A DNA stretch of 64,000 nt from Zhengella mangrovi (GTDB lineage Bacteria > Pseudomonadota > Alphaproteobacteria > Rhizobiales > Rhizobiaceae). The notes beneath the pieces were generated by a model. The model was not told the DNA's origin, did not search any database, and was given only the letters and a program-made list of their open reading frames with translations. Made by a program: the position numbers and the translations under genes. The stretch is from the NCBI RefSeq assembly GCF_002727065.1, contig NZ_PDVP01000018.1, forward strand, positions 1 through 64,000, given 5' to 3'. Positions 1-8,772 of the stretch are shown piece by piece (position 1 is the first letter of the stretch; every line of letters starts with the position of its first letter).

Positions 1-1
1 T

Positions 2-91
2 GGAGACTGGATCGCGTTCTACAACAATCGGCGTCCTCATCAGGCGCTGAACATGAAAACACCCGCTCAGGCATTCGCTTTAGCGGCTTAA
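2..91 (+). pseudogene. IS3-family transposase OrfB, C-terminal end only
   Basis: The window opens inside the last ~29 codons of an IS3-type integrase-fold transposase. The reading frame gives W-I-A-F-Y-N-N-R-R-P-H-Q-A-L and ends at TAA 89-91. The YNxxRPHxxL signature is the conserved C-terminal motif of IS3 OrfB proteins, downstream of the catalytic Glu. The rest of the gene lies outside the window, so whether it is complete is unknown. It is followed directly by an IS110 fragment, so it may well be a remnant. Confidence 0.75.
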
Positions 92-120
92 CCTGTGCAG
101 ATTCCACTGGGTCGATACAC

Positions 121-420
121 CAGTTCCGATCTGGGCGACAGTTTGCAGCTTGGCTCGGCCTGACGCCGCGACCGAACAGCTCGGGCGGCAAGGATCGATT
201 GGGAGGCATCAGCAAACAAGGCGATGGCTATCTCCGAAGATTGCTCGTCGTCGGGGCGACTGCCGTCGTTCGAATGGTCCGCAAGGACCCGAGCCGGCAG
301 CCCTGGCTGGCGGCGCTGCTCGAGCGCAAGACGGTTCGTGTCGCAACTGTCGGTTTGGCCAACAAGACCGCTCGGATCGCGTGGGCCGTCATGACGCGAA
401 AGGAAGTTTACGCCGCATAG
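121..420 (+). pseudogene. IS110-family transposase, C-terminal fragment
   Basis: The frame contains F-A-A-W-L-G-L-T-P-R, then G-G-I-S-K-Q-G-D-G-Y-L-R-R-L-L, and ends V-Y-A-A at TAG 418-420. These are the hallmarks of the Transposase_20 (helix-hairpin-helix, catalytic Ser) half of IS110/IS1111 enzymes. The N-terminal DEDD RuvC-like half is missing: similarity begins near 121, right after the preceding IS3 remnant. The fragment cannot encode an active enzyme. Its downstream non-coding flank (421-683) is retained. Confidence 0.8.
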
Positions 421-683
421 ACCTTATTCCGGACCGCCAGGAAGTGGCGACAGGATGGTGAGAGAGGGCTGAGTGGTGATGACAAACCGGTCAGACCGGG
501 GATCGGCCAAACCCAGGGGAGCAGAGCGCTTCGAGCGCGTTGACCTGATCAGGGACCCGATCCGCGGACTTCATCAGGGCCAGCAGCCATGTCGTGCTGC
601 GCGAATAGGCCGGACACATGGATGCACCCGACCGGTGCGCATTGCCGCCAGAAACCTCTTGCACCGCAGGGGCCGTCCACACA
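421..683 (+). other. 3' non-coding flank of the IS110 remnant (possible guide-RNA region)
   Basis: No credible gene is visible in these 263 bases. Their position directly after an IS110-family transposase end, and the run of short GC-rich stems (for example around 490-520 and 590-650), resemble the long 3' non-coding end of IS1111-group elements. In IS110 relatives such ends encode the structured bridge/seek RNA. The stretch is cut off at 683/684 by the left end of the IS3-family element. The RNA assignment is inference. Confidence 0.35.
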
Positions 684-742
684 TGCTCCCCTGAATGATC
701 CTCGTTTTTTGGTTAGCCTGCCCCTGACGAAGGAGACAGGCG

Positions 743-1009
743 ATGAAACGATCCAGGTTTTCCGATGAGCAGATCATCGGCATTTTGAAAGAGCACCAGG
801 CGGGCATATCGGCCGCCGATCTATGCCGCAAGCACGGCGTCAGCGATGCGACCTTCTACAAGTGGCGCTCTAAGTATGGCGGCATGGAAGTGTCGGAGGC
901 CAAGCGACTGAAGGCGCTGGAGGAGGAGAACGCCAAGCTGAAGAAGCTTCTGGCGGAGTCGATGATGGACGTGTCGACGCTCCGCGAGATGCTCGGAAAA
1001 AACTTCTGA
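743..1009 (+). CDS. IS3-family transposase OrfA (helix-turn-helix protein)
   Basis: This 88-residue protein binds the IS ends. It starts [13 protein letters not shown] and carries the HTH_Tnp_1 fold ([11 protein letters not shown], ~28-38), followed by a leucine-rich stretch ([14 protein letters not shown]) for multimerisation. A GAAGGAGACAGG stretch upstream gives a ribosome site for ATG 743. The gene ends in a slippery A-AAA-AAC run just before its TGA, so part of the ribosomes should continue into OrfB to make the OrfAB transposase. Length and architecture are normal for the family. Confidence 0.9.
   Translation: MKRSRFSDEQIIGILKEHQAGISAADLCRKHGVSDATFYKWRSKYGGMEVSEAKRLKALEEENAKLKKLLAESMMDVSTLREMLGKNF
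997..1003 (+). promoter_or_regulatory. Programmed -1 frameshift heptamer (A-AAA-AAC)
   Basis: The heptamer A AAA AAC is in the orfA frame two codons before its stop. Slipping back one base joins orfA to the orfB frame, giving [15 protein letters not shown]. This is the usual OrfAB junction in this IS3 subgroup. Confidence 0.75.
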
Positions 1010-1032
1010 CGCCCGGCTCGAGGAGGAACGCC

Positions 1033-1854
1033 GTGAGTTGGGCTATCGAACACCAAGGCTACTCGCAACGACGCGCCTGCGGGCTGGTTGGCATTGATCC
1101 GCGTGTGTACCGCTACCGATCGACGCGACCGGATGATGCGGAACTGCGTAAGCGGCTGAAGGAACTGGCGTCACAACGCCGACACTTCGGCTATCGGCGT
1201 CTGCACATCCTGCTGAAGCGGGAGGGCGTCGAGGTGAACTGGAAGAAGCTTTACCGCCTCTATCGTGAGGAACGGCTCACCGTGCGCAAGCGTGGCGGCC
1301 GCAAGCGGGCCCTGGGCACGCGGGCCCCGATGACGATCCCGCAGGATTCGAACCAGCGCTGGAGCCTCGACTTCGTGTCCGGCACACTGGTCGATGGACG
1401 CCGCTTCCGCATCCTGTGCGTCATCGATGACTTCAGCCGGGAATGCCTGGCGACCGTCGTCGACAACTCGATCTCGGGCCATCGCGTTGCCAGGGAGCTT
1501 GATGCCATCGCAGAACGACGTGGCTATCCCTTGCTGGTGGTCAGCGACAACGGCACCGAACTCACCGCCAATGCGATGCTGAGTTGGCAACAGGATCGTG
1601 ACGTGGAGTGGCACTACATCGCACCGGGCAAGCCGATGCAGAACGGCTTTGTCGAAAGCTTCAACGGGCGCCTGAGGGACGAGTGCCTGAACGAGCATCT
1701 CTTCACCAGCTATCGCAATGCTCGCGACATCATCGAAGAATGGAGGATCGACTACAATCTGAACCGACCGCACACGAGCCTCAATGAGCTCACCCCGAAC
1801 GAATTTGCAACCCGGTCCGAAAGGGACCACAACGTGAACAGGGCTAACTTATAG
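1033..1854 (+). CDS. IS3-family transposase OrfB (DDE integrase domain)
   Basis: This is the catalytic half of the transposase, 273 residues if counted from GTG 1033, though it is normally made as the OrfAB fusion through the slip at 997-1003. An HTH_21 segment (R-R-A-C-G-L-V-G, then [10 protein letters not shown]) precedes the rve core. The DDE residues are visible in [14 protein letters not shown] and [12 protein letters not shown], followed by [10 protein letters not shown]. No internal stops or frameshifts are seen, so the enzyme looks functional. Confidence 0.9.
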   Translation: MSWAIEHQGYSQRRACGLVGIDPRVYRYRSTRPDDAELRKRLKELASQRRHFGYRRLHILLKREGVEVNWKKLYRLYREERLTVRKRGGRKRALGTRAPMTIPQDSNQRWSLDFVSGTLVDGRRFRILCVIDDFSRECLATVVDNSISGHRVARELDAIAERRGYPLLVVSDNGTELTANAMLSWQQDRDVEWHYIAPGKPMQNGFVESFNGRLRDECLNEHLFTSYRNARDIIEEWRIDYNLNRPHTSLNELTPNEFATRSERDHNVNRANL

Positions 1855-2030
1855 ACGCGGACATAACCGGGAGCAGGTCATCCTCATAAAAGCTCCGGCG
1901 TCAATGCACCGGTTTTTTGAACCAGGTTTCCAGGGACGCGGGTGTTCGACCCTTCCGGCCATCAGCCTCCTTCCGCCAACCTCGCTTAGCTACGGCTCCC
2001 GTTTCTGGTGCCGCAGCAGATCCTTTTGTT

Positions 2031-3066
2031 TCAGGCCGCCACGGCCTGTCCCCATCCACGTTCGAAGCTGATGCCGCGCCGTAGGCTCGCCCAGGCGATG
2101 CGGGCGAGTTTGGCGGCGAGCGCGACAATGACGACGTTGCGATGGGCTCGGGACAGAAGGCCTCGAAGCCACTCACCCAGAGGCGTCGCCTGTTTGGAGA
2201 GGCTCGGCAGCGCCGCACGCGCCCCATGGATCAGCAACATGCCGAGGTAAGTGTTCCCGCGCTTGGTGATGCTGAGCAGCCGCGGCTTGCCGCCGGTCGT
2301 CATCTGCTTCGGCACGAGGCCGAGCCAGGCTGGCATGTCGCGCGCCCGGTGGAACGCCTCGCCGTCTCCGACGGCCGCAACCAGCGCGGTTGCGCCAAGG
2401 ACGCCGATGCCGGGTATCGAGTTCAGCCGGCTCGCTGCTTCGTCGGCATGTGCATGCTCGGCCAGATCGCCGTTCAAAGCATCGATCCGCTCGTCGAGGG
2501 ACAGCCACTCGGCGCTCATGTCCCCGATGAGCGTCAAGATGCGGGTCGAAAGGTCCGAAGGCGGCTCGGCGAGGAACGGATCGATTTTCCGTTCAAGAAC
2601 CTTGCGCCCCTGTCGGAAGGTATATCCACGCTCGAGCAGGATCGCCCGCAACTGGTTCAAGAGCGCCTTGCGCGCTGCCACCAGACGAGAGCGTGCCCGG
2701 TGCAGGGTCTGCAGGTCGAGCCGGTCTTGGCTCTTAAACTCGACGAAACGCATGGTCGGCCGCGTCGCTGCCTCGGCAATCCCCGCCGCATCGTTGTCGT
2801 CGTTCTTTTGTGCGCGGACGTATGGGCGGACATACTCGGGCGACATCAGCCGGACTTCATGCCCTTTCGCGGCAAAGAGGCGGCCGACATGATGCGCACC
2901 GCAGCACGCCTCCATAGCGACGGTGCAGGGTGAAAGCCTACCGGCAAGCTCGGCGAGGGTCGCCCCTCCTTACGCGCCGGCGCAGAACGACCTGCCCCTC
3001 CGCGTCCAGGCCCACCACGCTGTTCAGGTTCTTGCCCAGGTCAATCCCAAGGGTCACGATAGTCAT
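2031..3066 (-). pseudogene. IS110-family transposase, single-base frameshift
   Basis: The N-terminal part (from ATG 3064-3066; M-T-I-V-T-L-G-I-D-L-G-K-N) holds the first Asp of the DEDD/RuvC-like domain. The C-terminal part (M-E-A-C-C-G-A-H-H, P-Y-V-R-A-Q-K-N-D-D-N-D-A, then L-N-S-I-P-G-I-G-V-L-G-A and R-G-N-T-Y-L-G) contains the rest of that domain and the Transposase_20 half. The two frames meet at a C4 run (2963-2966). Removing one base gives V-R-R-A-T-L-A-E-L, the expected continuation. The gene is otherwise full length (~345 aa). Bases 1876-2030, downstream of the stop, look like its 3' non-coding end, abutting the IS3 element. Confidence 0.8.
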
Positions 3067-3142
3067 CGGCTCGCTCCTTCCTCTCAAACACACCGGCACC
3101 ATAACTCGGAGCCGGCGGGAGGGGCGGGCCATCCCATAAAAA

Positions 3143-3313
3143 ATGGTAGGGCCCGCCGCCAAGCGCGAAGCCGTCGCGCATCTGAGGGCCGTCATGGGCC
3201 TGTCGGAGCGGCGGGCCTGTTCCTTCGCCGGTGCAGATCGCAAGATGATCCGCTATCGCTCCTGCCGCCCATCGGAGACGGAACTGCGCGGCCGGCTGCG
3301 TGATCTCGCCAAC
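3143..3313 (+). pseudogene. IS3-family OrfB, N-terminal fragment
   Basis: About 57 codons read M-V-G-P-A-A-K-R-E-A-V-A-H-L, then S-E-R-R-A-C-S-F-A-G-A-D-R-K-M-I-R-Y-R-S and R-G-R-L-R-D-L-A-N. This is the typical start of OrfB in one common rhizobial IS3 group. Similarity stops abruptly near 3313, where the truncated IS110 gene on the other strand begins. The catalytic core is absent. The remnant at 7034-7225 reads like a middle piece of the same type of transposase. Confidence 0.75.
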
Positions 3314-3339
3314 CCGACACCAGGGATCGTCATGAAGCG

Positions 3340-3984
3340 TCAGCAAAGTTCGTCGTTCTCCGTCAGGCGCAGCAAGGCACGGTGCAGATCGGCAAGAGCC
3401 ATCTTCATCGCCGCCCGCCCCGCCAACAGCGTATGGATGCACAGTTCAAGGAGCGGATCGCCGGCGATAAGTTCGCGAGCCCGCGCCTCGAAGTCCAGCG
3501 CACCAACCTTGCCAACCTTCAGACCGAAGGGGCGAAGCAAACCGCGGATCTCGTTCTCGTGGTCATGGAGCTTGTTGACGTAGAACTCGCGTGCGGTCAG
3601 CGGTGTACGCAGCTCCTCGCTTGGCGGCGACTTCACATGGACGGCCTTGAACCAGCCCGATCGAATCAGCTGAGCGAGTGAACGTGCATCATTGCGGTCA
3701 TTCTTGTTCCGGTTCATCGCCACAATCGCCGCCTTTGCGTGCCGGGCCTCGATACACACCACCGGCAGTCCGGCATCCTTGAGGCCGAACCACAGTCGTT
3801 GCGAAAGCGGCCCAGCTTCGAGGCCAACCCGAACGTAGTCGCCAGGTGCCTCGCGTAGCTCACGAATGATCGCATCTGGTTCAGAGGCCACCTTGGCCTC
3901 TAGGACCATCCGCCCCTCATCATCGACAACACAAACGCTGGTCAGTTCCAGCGACACGTCCGACCCAGCATAAAGCGCAGCCAT
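3340..3984 (-). pseudogene. IS110-family transposase, N-terminal half only
   Basis: This 214-codon frame starts [14 protein letters not shown] and contains V-G-L-E-A-G-P-L-S and N-R-N-K-N-D-R-N-D-A-R-S-L-A-Q, the DEDD domain motifs of IS110 enzymes. It runs through the coiled region (E-F-Y-V-N-K-L-H-D-H-E-N-E-I-R-G-L-L) and stops at 3340. Full-length relatives continue for ~120 residues with a Transposase_20 domain, which is missing here, so the protein should be inactive for transposition. It belongs to a different IS110 lineage from the 2031-3066 gene. Confidence 0.75.
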
Positions 3985-4063
3985 CGTCCGTCCTCCTTGG
4001 CTATGTTCGCTGCCGGAAAGAAGAACACCAGCAGAACCGGGCGCGAAAACCCGATTACGCCAT

Positions 4064-4219
4064 CTGAATGCCCACTGGTTCCTGACACTTGCCGACGCGG
4101 TCGAAAAGTTGGAGGATTGGCGTAGATACTACAATGAAGAGCGCCCGCATGGCGCGATCGGCAACAAGACCCCGATCTCGTTGATCAATCCCGATGGCGC
4201 CACCAGCCCGCCATCGTGA
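4064..4219 (+). pseudogene. IS3-family OrfB, C-terminal fragment
   Basis: The frame reads [27 protein letters not shown], and ends [10 protein letters not shown] at TGA 4217-4219. This is the tail of an IS3 OrfB of the 'LNAHWF' type, lacking the catalytic triad upstream. The immediate downstream DNA (4226-4270) is an IS-end sequence that recurs inverted at two other places in this window. Confidence 0.75.
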
Positions 4220-4225
4220 AATAGG

Positions 4226-4270
4226 CCGGAAACTCTACCCTCCGGCGGTCCAGAGAATGGTATTGGAGCA
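4226..4270 (+). repeat. IS-end sequence, copy 1 (opposite orientation to copies 2 and 3)
   Basis: The core ACTCTACCCTCCGGCGGTCC is followed by AGAGAATGGTATTGGAGCA. It lies just after an IS3 OrfB remnant, and the reverse complement is found at 6627-6671 and 12575-12617. It most likely marks the right terminus of an IS3-type element. It lies about 200 bp upstream of the first foreign glycosyltransferase gene. Confidence 0.7.
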
Positions 4271-4478
4271 GAAACCCCGGAAACTCCGGCCTGGTGCAAT
4301 CCAAAGACGGGGAGCGGTTCACGAAAATAGAGACTTTCGTAGCGAATTTGGATGAACCAATGTTTGACATTATCCACCGATGCAGCTATCCGCAAATAGA
4401 GATACGCGTAGTTCTATTGTTTCTGAAATCCTCGTTGAGTAGGATACGACAATAGAATTTTTGCCGCTCCATCTTAGA

Positions 4479-6563
4479 ATGAAAGATTGGGCGCACAGTC
4501 GCAGAACGCAACTCTTTGCATGGGTTAGTGAGATGGCCTCCAAAAAAACAAGTGAGAAAACGCAGCCAGATAGCAAAAAAATGCCCAAAACCCCCAGTGT
4601 GCCAGTAAAAAGAAGCGCTTCGTCCGCAATAAATAAAGAAACCAGTTCAAAGTATACTCGGAGAAAAGAAAAAGCTATTGATGTGACGGGCGTAGAGCGA
4701 AAAGTGGAAGCTGCCACGGACCGAAAAATAGAAAGCACCACATCAAATAACGATTTCAATCAAAGAAAAATAGTTGATGATAACTACAAACCTGCTGTTA
4801 AGTCGGCGTCCAAACCTCGTAGCCGAAGAAGTACGGATACAAAATCAATAAATGTAAACAAAACGTCAGCATCGGGTTCTTCCTCCGTTTCATCGGAAAA
4901 GGCTGAATCGGTCGAGCGAAAGGCTCTTGATGAAGCTCAAGCGGAAGCCGATAGATATAAATCTGAATACACTAGAATAAAAAGCGAAATAGAAAAGATA
5001 GTCTCCTCATCAGAATATATTAAGTCTGAAAACGAAGCTTTGTTAAAAAGAAATGATACATTAGATTATTATGTAAAAATTAAAGATGCAGAAATATTGG
5101 AGCTTAGAAAGAAGGTTTCTGATAAAGAATTGGATATCAATGAGTTGAGCAATCAACTCATAGCGGTCGATCAGCTGCGAAATCATTGGGAGTATTTGGC
5201 TCGGTCGTTGTTGCATTCGACATCTTGGAGGGTTACTGCACCTTTTCGCAAGGTGGCGAGTATTGCCCGATATATTGTGGGTCAGCCCGGGGCTTTCAAT
5301 GTGCGTATTGAAAATGTCAGGAGCCTTGTTCGCAGCGAAGGTATTGTGAATTCTGGAAGAATTTTATCGAAGAGGCTGGGTCAGAAGAGCGCCGAAGATC
5401 ATCACAAACCTGATATTCATCAAGGAAAGCGCAGATTCGATACCCGCGCTGAATTCGCAAACTTTCTTGCAACGGAGCGCGCGAATAATCGAACAATATT
5501 TGCAGAATTGCCGATTATTGACTGGAATGTTCCACTTTATCAGCGACCGCAGCACATTGCGACCGCATTTGGCCGATCGAATACCTTGGTCGTTTATACG
5601 ACTAGCAATGTATATGATAAAATTAGTGGTTACGTAGAAGTCGAACCTGGCGTCTGGGTAACTGATGATGGGGGCGTCTATGATCTTCTGGAGGGTGCGA
5701 TTTGTTCTATATACTCGACCGCACACTTTGATGCTTATGATATGTTGAAGCGCGTATCAGAGAAAAATGTAATTATGTATGAGTATATCGATCACATTGA
5801 TCCAGCTATCTCTGGTGATGGCGTTGTTAAGCTTCAGAAATTGAAGGATTTTTGCTTCAGTGGTGGAGCTGATGTTATTGTCGCATCCGCTAAAAAACTA
5901 AAAGATGAAGCAATAAAAGCAATCGGCGAAGATAATGTCTGCTTTGCTCCAAATGGCGTCGATTATGAACACTATAAAGCGGCAATGGCGGATCCAAAAC
6001 CAGTTAGCGCTGAATATTCAAATTTTCTAATGCGTTATCCTAAGATTATCGGATATTTCGGAGCGCTTGCTCCTTGGATCTGGTACGAAATGATTAATGA
6101 TATTACTGCTACTCGTCCAGACCTTGGTTTTGTTTTCATCGGACCGGATTACTACGGGGGATTTGATCAACTCGAAAAGCGCGACAATGTGTTTGCTCCT
6201 GGAGCAATAAATTATACAGATCTGCCACATTATGCTTTGCATTTTGATGTGGCTATGATCCCGTTTCGGCATGGTGATATCGCCCAGACTACGTCACCTC
6301 TAAAGTTGTTTGAGTATTTTGCCCTCGAAAAGCCGGTTGTCGTTACTGATCAGATGCTAGAATGCACGGTCTATCCAGAGGTATTTAAGGCGTCGAACTC
6401 TATGGAATTTATCTCTCGTATTGATGAGGCGCTCAACGTTTGTGGAAGCAAGCGGTTCAAGCGGCGTCTGAGAAAATTGGCTCTAGAGAATACTTGGGAT
6501 GAGCGGGCTAAGGCTATGAAAGTTTCTGGCATTGATGCGCTGCGGAGGAAAGGGTTAAGGTAG
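4479..6563 (+). CDS. Large GT4-type glycosyltransferase with N-terminal coiled coil
   Basis: About 694 residues from ATG 4479; an upstream TTG (4461) or the later ATG 4533 are also possible because no clear ribosome site decides. Residues ~20-140 are Lys/Ser-rich and low complexity. Residues ~145-235 form a charged coiled coil, then comes S-T-S-W-R-V-T-A-P-F-R, a segment seen in large bacterial polysaccharide glycosyltransferases. From ~340 the protein is GT-B-like (Y-Q-R-P-Q-H-I-A), with A-P-N-G-V-D-Y-E-H-Y, G-Y-F-G-A-L-A-P-W and T-S-P-L-K-L-F-E-Y-F-A-L-E-K-P-V-V, the nucleotide-sugar-binding region. Base composition is strikingly AT-rich against its surroundings. It resembles the product of 11227-12558. 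Sugar and acceptor are unknown. Confidence 0.8.
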   Translation: MKDWAHSRRTQLFAWVSEMASKKTSEKTQPDSKKMPKTPSVPVKRSASSAINKETSSKYTRRKEKAIDVTGVERKVEAATDRKIESTTSNNDFNQRKIVDDNYKPAVKSASKPRSRRSTDTKSINVNKTSASGSSSVSSEKAESVERKALDEAQAEADRYKSEYTRIKSEIEKIVSSSEYIKSENEALLKRNDTLDYYVKIKDAEILELRKKVSDKELDINELSNQLIAVDQLRNHWEYLARSLLHSTSWRVTAPFRKVASIARYIVGQPGAFNVRIENVRSLVRSEGIVNSGRILSKRLGQKSAEDHHKPDIHQGKRRFDTRAEFANFLATERANNRTIFAELPIIDWNVPLYQRPQHIATAFGRSNTLVVYTTSNVYDKISGYVEVEPGVWVTDDGGVYDLLEGAICSIYSTAHFDAYDMLKRVSEKNVIMYEYIDHIDPAISGDGVVKLQKLKDFCFSGGADVIVASAKKLKDEAIKAIGEDNVCFAPNGVDYEHYKAAMADPKPVSAEYSNFLMRYPKIIGYFGALAPWIWYEMINDITATRPDLGFVFIGPDYYGGFDQLEKRDNVFAPGAINYTDLPHYALHFDVAMIPFRHGDIAQTTSPLKLFEYFALEKPVVVTDQMLECTVYPEVFKASNSMEFISRIDEALNVCGSKRFKRRLRKLALENTWDERAKAMKVSGIDALRRKGLR

Positions 6564-6626
6564 AATCCGGAGATTTGGAGTACACCCCGTCTCACCGGAT
6601 TTGTCGGCTAGAGCACATCCGTTTCT

Positions 6627-6671
6627 TGCTCCGATACCATTCTCTGGACCGCCGGAGGGTAGAGTTTCCGG
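6627..6671 (-). repeat. IS-end sequence, copy 2
   Basis: This is the reverse complement of 4226-4270 with few differences. It begins 64 bp after the stop of the glycosyltransferase gene and is followed by a GGACC/CCCGG-rich stretch (6672-6730). The gene is therefore bracketed by inverted copies of the same terminus. Confidence 0.7.
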
Positions 6672-6754
6672 TCCATTTTGACGTGGGACCCGAATTTGGA
6701 CCACCCTGGTGGGGAATTTCCCGGGGATAACACTCACGGCGGACCGGATGCGCC

Positions 6755-7033
6755 TTAGGCATTCGTGAGTGATATCGGCGGTTTGTTGCCGATGGCACTG
6801 TGAGGGCGAACCTCGTTGTAGTCTCTACGCCATTCCTCCATCTTCTGGCGGGCGTCGTCAAGCGTCAGGAACCAGTGCTGGTTCAGGCACTCCGCCCGGA
6901 ACTTCCCGTTGAACGACTCGAAGTAGGCAGTGTCCGTCGGCTTGCCGGGCCGTAAGAAGTCGAGCGTGACGTCATTGGCATATGCCCACAGGTCGAGATC
7001 GCGGGAGATGAACTCGCTGCCATTCCGGACACC
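6755..7033 (-). pseudogene. IS3-family OrfB, C-terminal fragment
   Basis: On the minus strand the frame reads R-N-G-S-E-F-I-S-R-D-L-D-L-W-A-Y, L-D-F-L-R-P-G-K-P-T-D, F-E-S-F-N-G-K-F-R-A-E-C-L-N-Q-H-W-F, and ends I-S-L-T-N-A at the stop 6755-6757. The catalytic Glu (F-E-S-F-N-G) is present, but the first two Asp residues are gone. It meets another OrfB fragment on the opposite strand at about 7033, a head-to-head rearrangement junction. Confidence 0.75.
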
Positions 7034-7225
7034 TCGATTTCCGGCAGACGCGTCGCGCGGGAACCGACCGATCTGATCGGCCGCCGCGGCAAGCCCGGCA
7101 TGATCGTTTCAGACCACGGCACCGAATTCACCTCGAACGCCATCCTCGCCTGGTCGAAAGATCATGGAGTGGAATGGCACTACATCGCTCCCGGCAAGCC
7201 GATGCAAAATGGCTATGTCGGATAA
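7034..7225 (+). pseudogene. IS3-family OrfB, internal fragment
   Basis: The frame reads I-S-G-R-R-V-A-R-E, R-R-G-K-P-G-M-I-V-S-D-H-G-T-E-F and [13 protein letters not shown], then a stop (7223-7225) where the catalytic Glu region should follow. It retains the second catalytic Asp (S-D-H-G) only. It is probably the middle of the same kind of transposase whose N-terminus survives at 3143-3313. Confidence 0.75.
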
Positions 7226-7290
7226 CGTACAAAATCTTTCACACTTTCGGATTTGACGGCTCCTTCTAGATTGATGGAAGGAGCAATGAG

Positions 7291-7362
7291 ATGGATGACG
7301 AGAAGGATGCTGCGATGGGGCAAGTGATCTGGATCGACGAAGCGCGGATCAAGGATCACCTG
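7291..7362 (+). pseudogene. IS256-family transposase, N-terminal scrap
   Basis: About 24 codons from ATG 7291 contain V-I-W-I-D-E-A-R-I-K-D-H-L, which looks like the beginning of IS256-type transposases. A GGAAGGAG ribosome site lies upstream. The frame is interrupted immediately by the left end of the IS5-family element at about 7360. Only the family resemblance of this short stretch supports the call. Confidence 0.45.
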
Positions 7363-8620
7363 GACACCTCCGGAAACCATCATTTACCGCCGCTTATCGG
7401 CCAATAGCGCGCAATGAGGGGGCTATTCGGGAGAATGCGTTCGGATTGGCGGTTCGGGGCTCATGCAGGCACACTTCGCCTGTCGAGCCAGCACCATAGC
7501 TTCATGTTGTAGGCCATGTTGACGAGCGTTATCGCTGCTGCGGCCCGCGCGACCCCGATCGTTCGAATGAAGAGCCCCATCCGGTTCTTCTGTTCGGCAA
7601 AGACATGCTCGACCCGGGCGCGAACCTTCGACTTTGTCGCATTGCCCCTGGCGACCGTCTTCGACATCGGCTTGCCCTTGGGCTTCTTGGAGTGAATGCG
7701 GCTGGTCTTTCCAGCAATTGCGAGGAATTCCTCGTTTGCTGCCGAGCGGTAGGCCGTGTCTGCCCATACATCGGAGGCCGTGTTGGCCGGATCGATCAGT
7801 CCTTCGCGCAGCCGCGCACCGTCATGGGCGGCCGCGTCGGTAGTCTTTGGGCGCCGGATGATAACCGTGGCGCCGGTCAATCGAGATGTGGTTCTTGTAG
7901 CCAAACGTCGGTATCGCGATATCGATCTGCGGCGTGCCATCCTCTTTCGGCCTGGCCTTGGCGAATTTGACCGTCCAGCGCGCCGACGTATCCTTCTGCG
8001 CCGCCCTGGCCGGGTTGTCAGGCCAGATCTCAAGAGCGCTCTTGCCGTCCTTGATCGCAGCCTTCTCGCCATCGGTGTTTCGCTGCTTCGGGGCGGCGAC
8101 CAGCGTTGCATCGATGATTTGGCCGCCCATCGGCAGATAGCCGGCCTGGCTGATCGCGCGATCAAGCCGTTCGAGGGCCTTGTCCAGCGCCTTGGCCCTG
8201 ATCAGCGTTTCGCGGAAATCCCAGAGCGTATTCTCATCCGGGATCCGATCACCGGGCCCAAGCGAGCAAAACCGCATCCAGGACAGGCGGTCACGCACCA
8301 TGTAGGACGTCTGCGCCAGGGAAAGGCCGTGCAGCGATTGCAGCACCAGTATCTTGAACTTGAGCACCGGATCAAACGGCGGGCGTCCACCCTTCGAAGC
8401 CGCACTGCGACGCAATGCCTTCGATAAAACCGGGCGAAACATCTCAAAATCGACTGTCGCGGCAAGCTTCTCAAGCGGATCGCCTTCCGCTGACAGTTCC
8501 TTCAACCGGTCCTCAAAATCCCAGAACCCGCGCTGTCCCTGCATCGAAATCTCTCCGGCAAATCACTGCCGAGAATGAATCATATCCGTCCCAATCAGGC
8601 CAGTTTCCGGAGGCGTCCAG
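7360..8620 (-). mobile_element. IS5-family insertion sequence with decayed transposase
   Basis: The ends form an 18-bp inverted repeat with one mismatch: CTGGACACCTCCGGAAAC at 7360-7377 and GTTTCCGGAGGCGTCCAG at 8603-8620. Between them lies a DDE transposase gene on the minus strand, broken by a frameshift. About 1.26 kb is normal for the family. It is inserted into an IS256 scrap. No convincing target duplication is seen. Confidence 0.75.
7461..8544 (-). pseudogene. IS5-family transposase, frameshifted
   Basis: From 8544 the protein reads M-Q-G-Q-R-G-F-W-D-F-E-D-R-L, with the DUF772 segment (S-K-G-G-R-P-P-F-D-P-V-L-K-F-K) and G-Q-I-I-D-A-T-L-V-A (first catalytic Asp). The frame is lost at an AA pair near 7863-7864. 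Removing one base restores H-G-I-I-R-R and continues with T-A-S-D-V-W-A-D-T-A-Y-R and V-E-H-V-F-A-E-Q-K-N-R-M-G-L-F-I-R-T-I-G to the stop at 7461. Otherwise it is full length (~360 aa), so either a recent inactivating indel or a sequencing error. Confidence 0.8.
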
Positions 8621-8772
8621 GTTTTTCGAGGCGCCGACGTTGAATGGCATTGACTCAATTTGAACCCAATATCCGAAAAGACATCATTACCTTGAAACCA
8701 GTACACGTACGGCTTATTGGTCAAGCTCTGTGTTGGATTCTTCACATCGGCCCTTGAAACGAGCGTGGTAAA

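Larger units (their letters stand above)
684..1875 (+). mobile_element. IS3-family insertion sequence, apparently complete (about 1.19 kb)
   Basis: The element contains orfA and orfB overlapping through a -1 frameshift window. The left end reads TGCTCCC (684-690) and the right end GGGAGCA (1869-1875). The similarity extends imperfectly inward, with GGTTAG on the left and CTAACTT on the right. TG...CA termini and ~1.2 kb length are usual for the IS3 family. The bases outside the two ends do not match (aca versus ggt), so no target duplication is visible; it probably inserted within an older mosaic, or one flank was lost. Confidence 0.75.
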
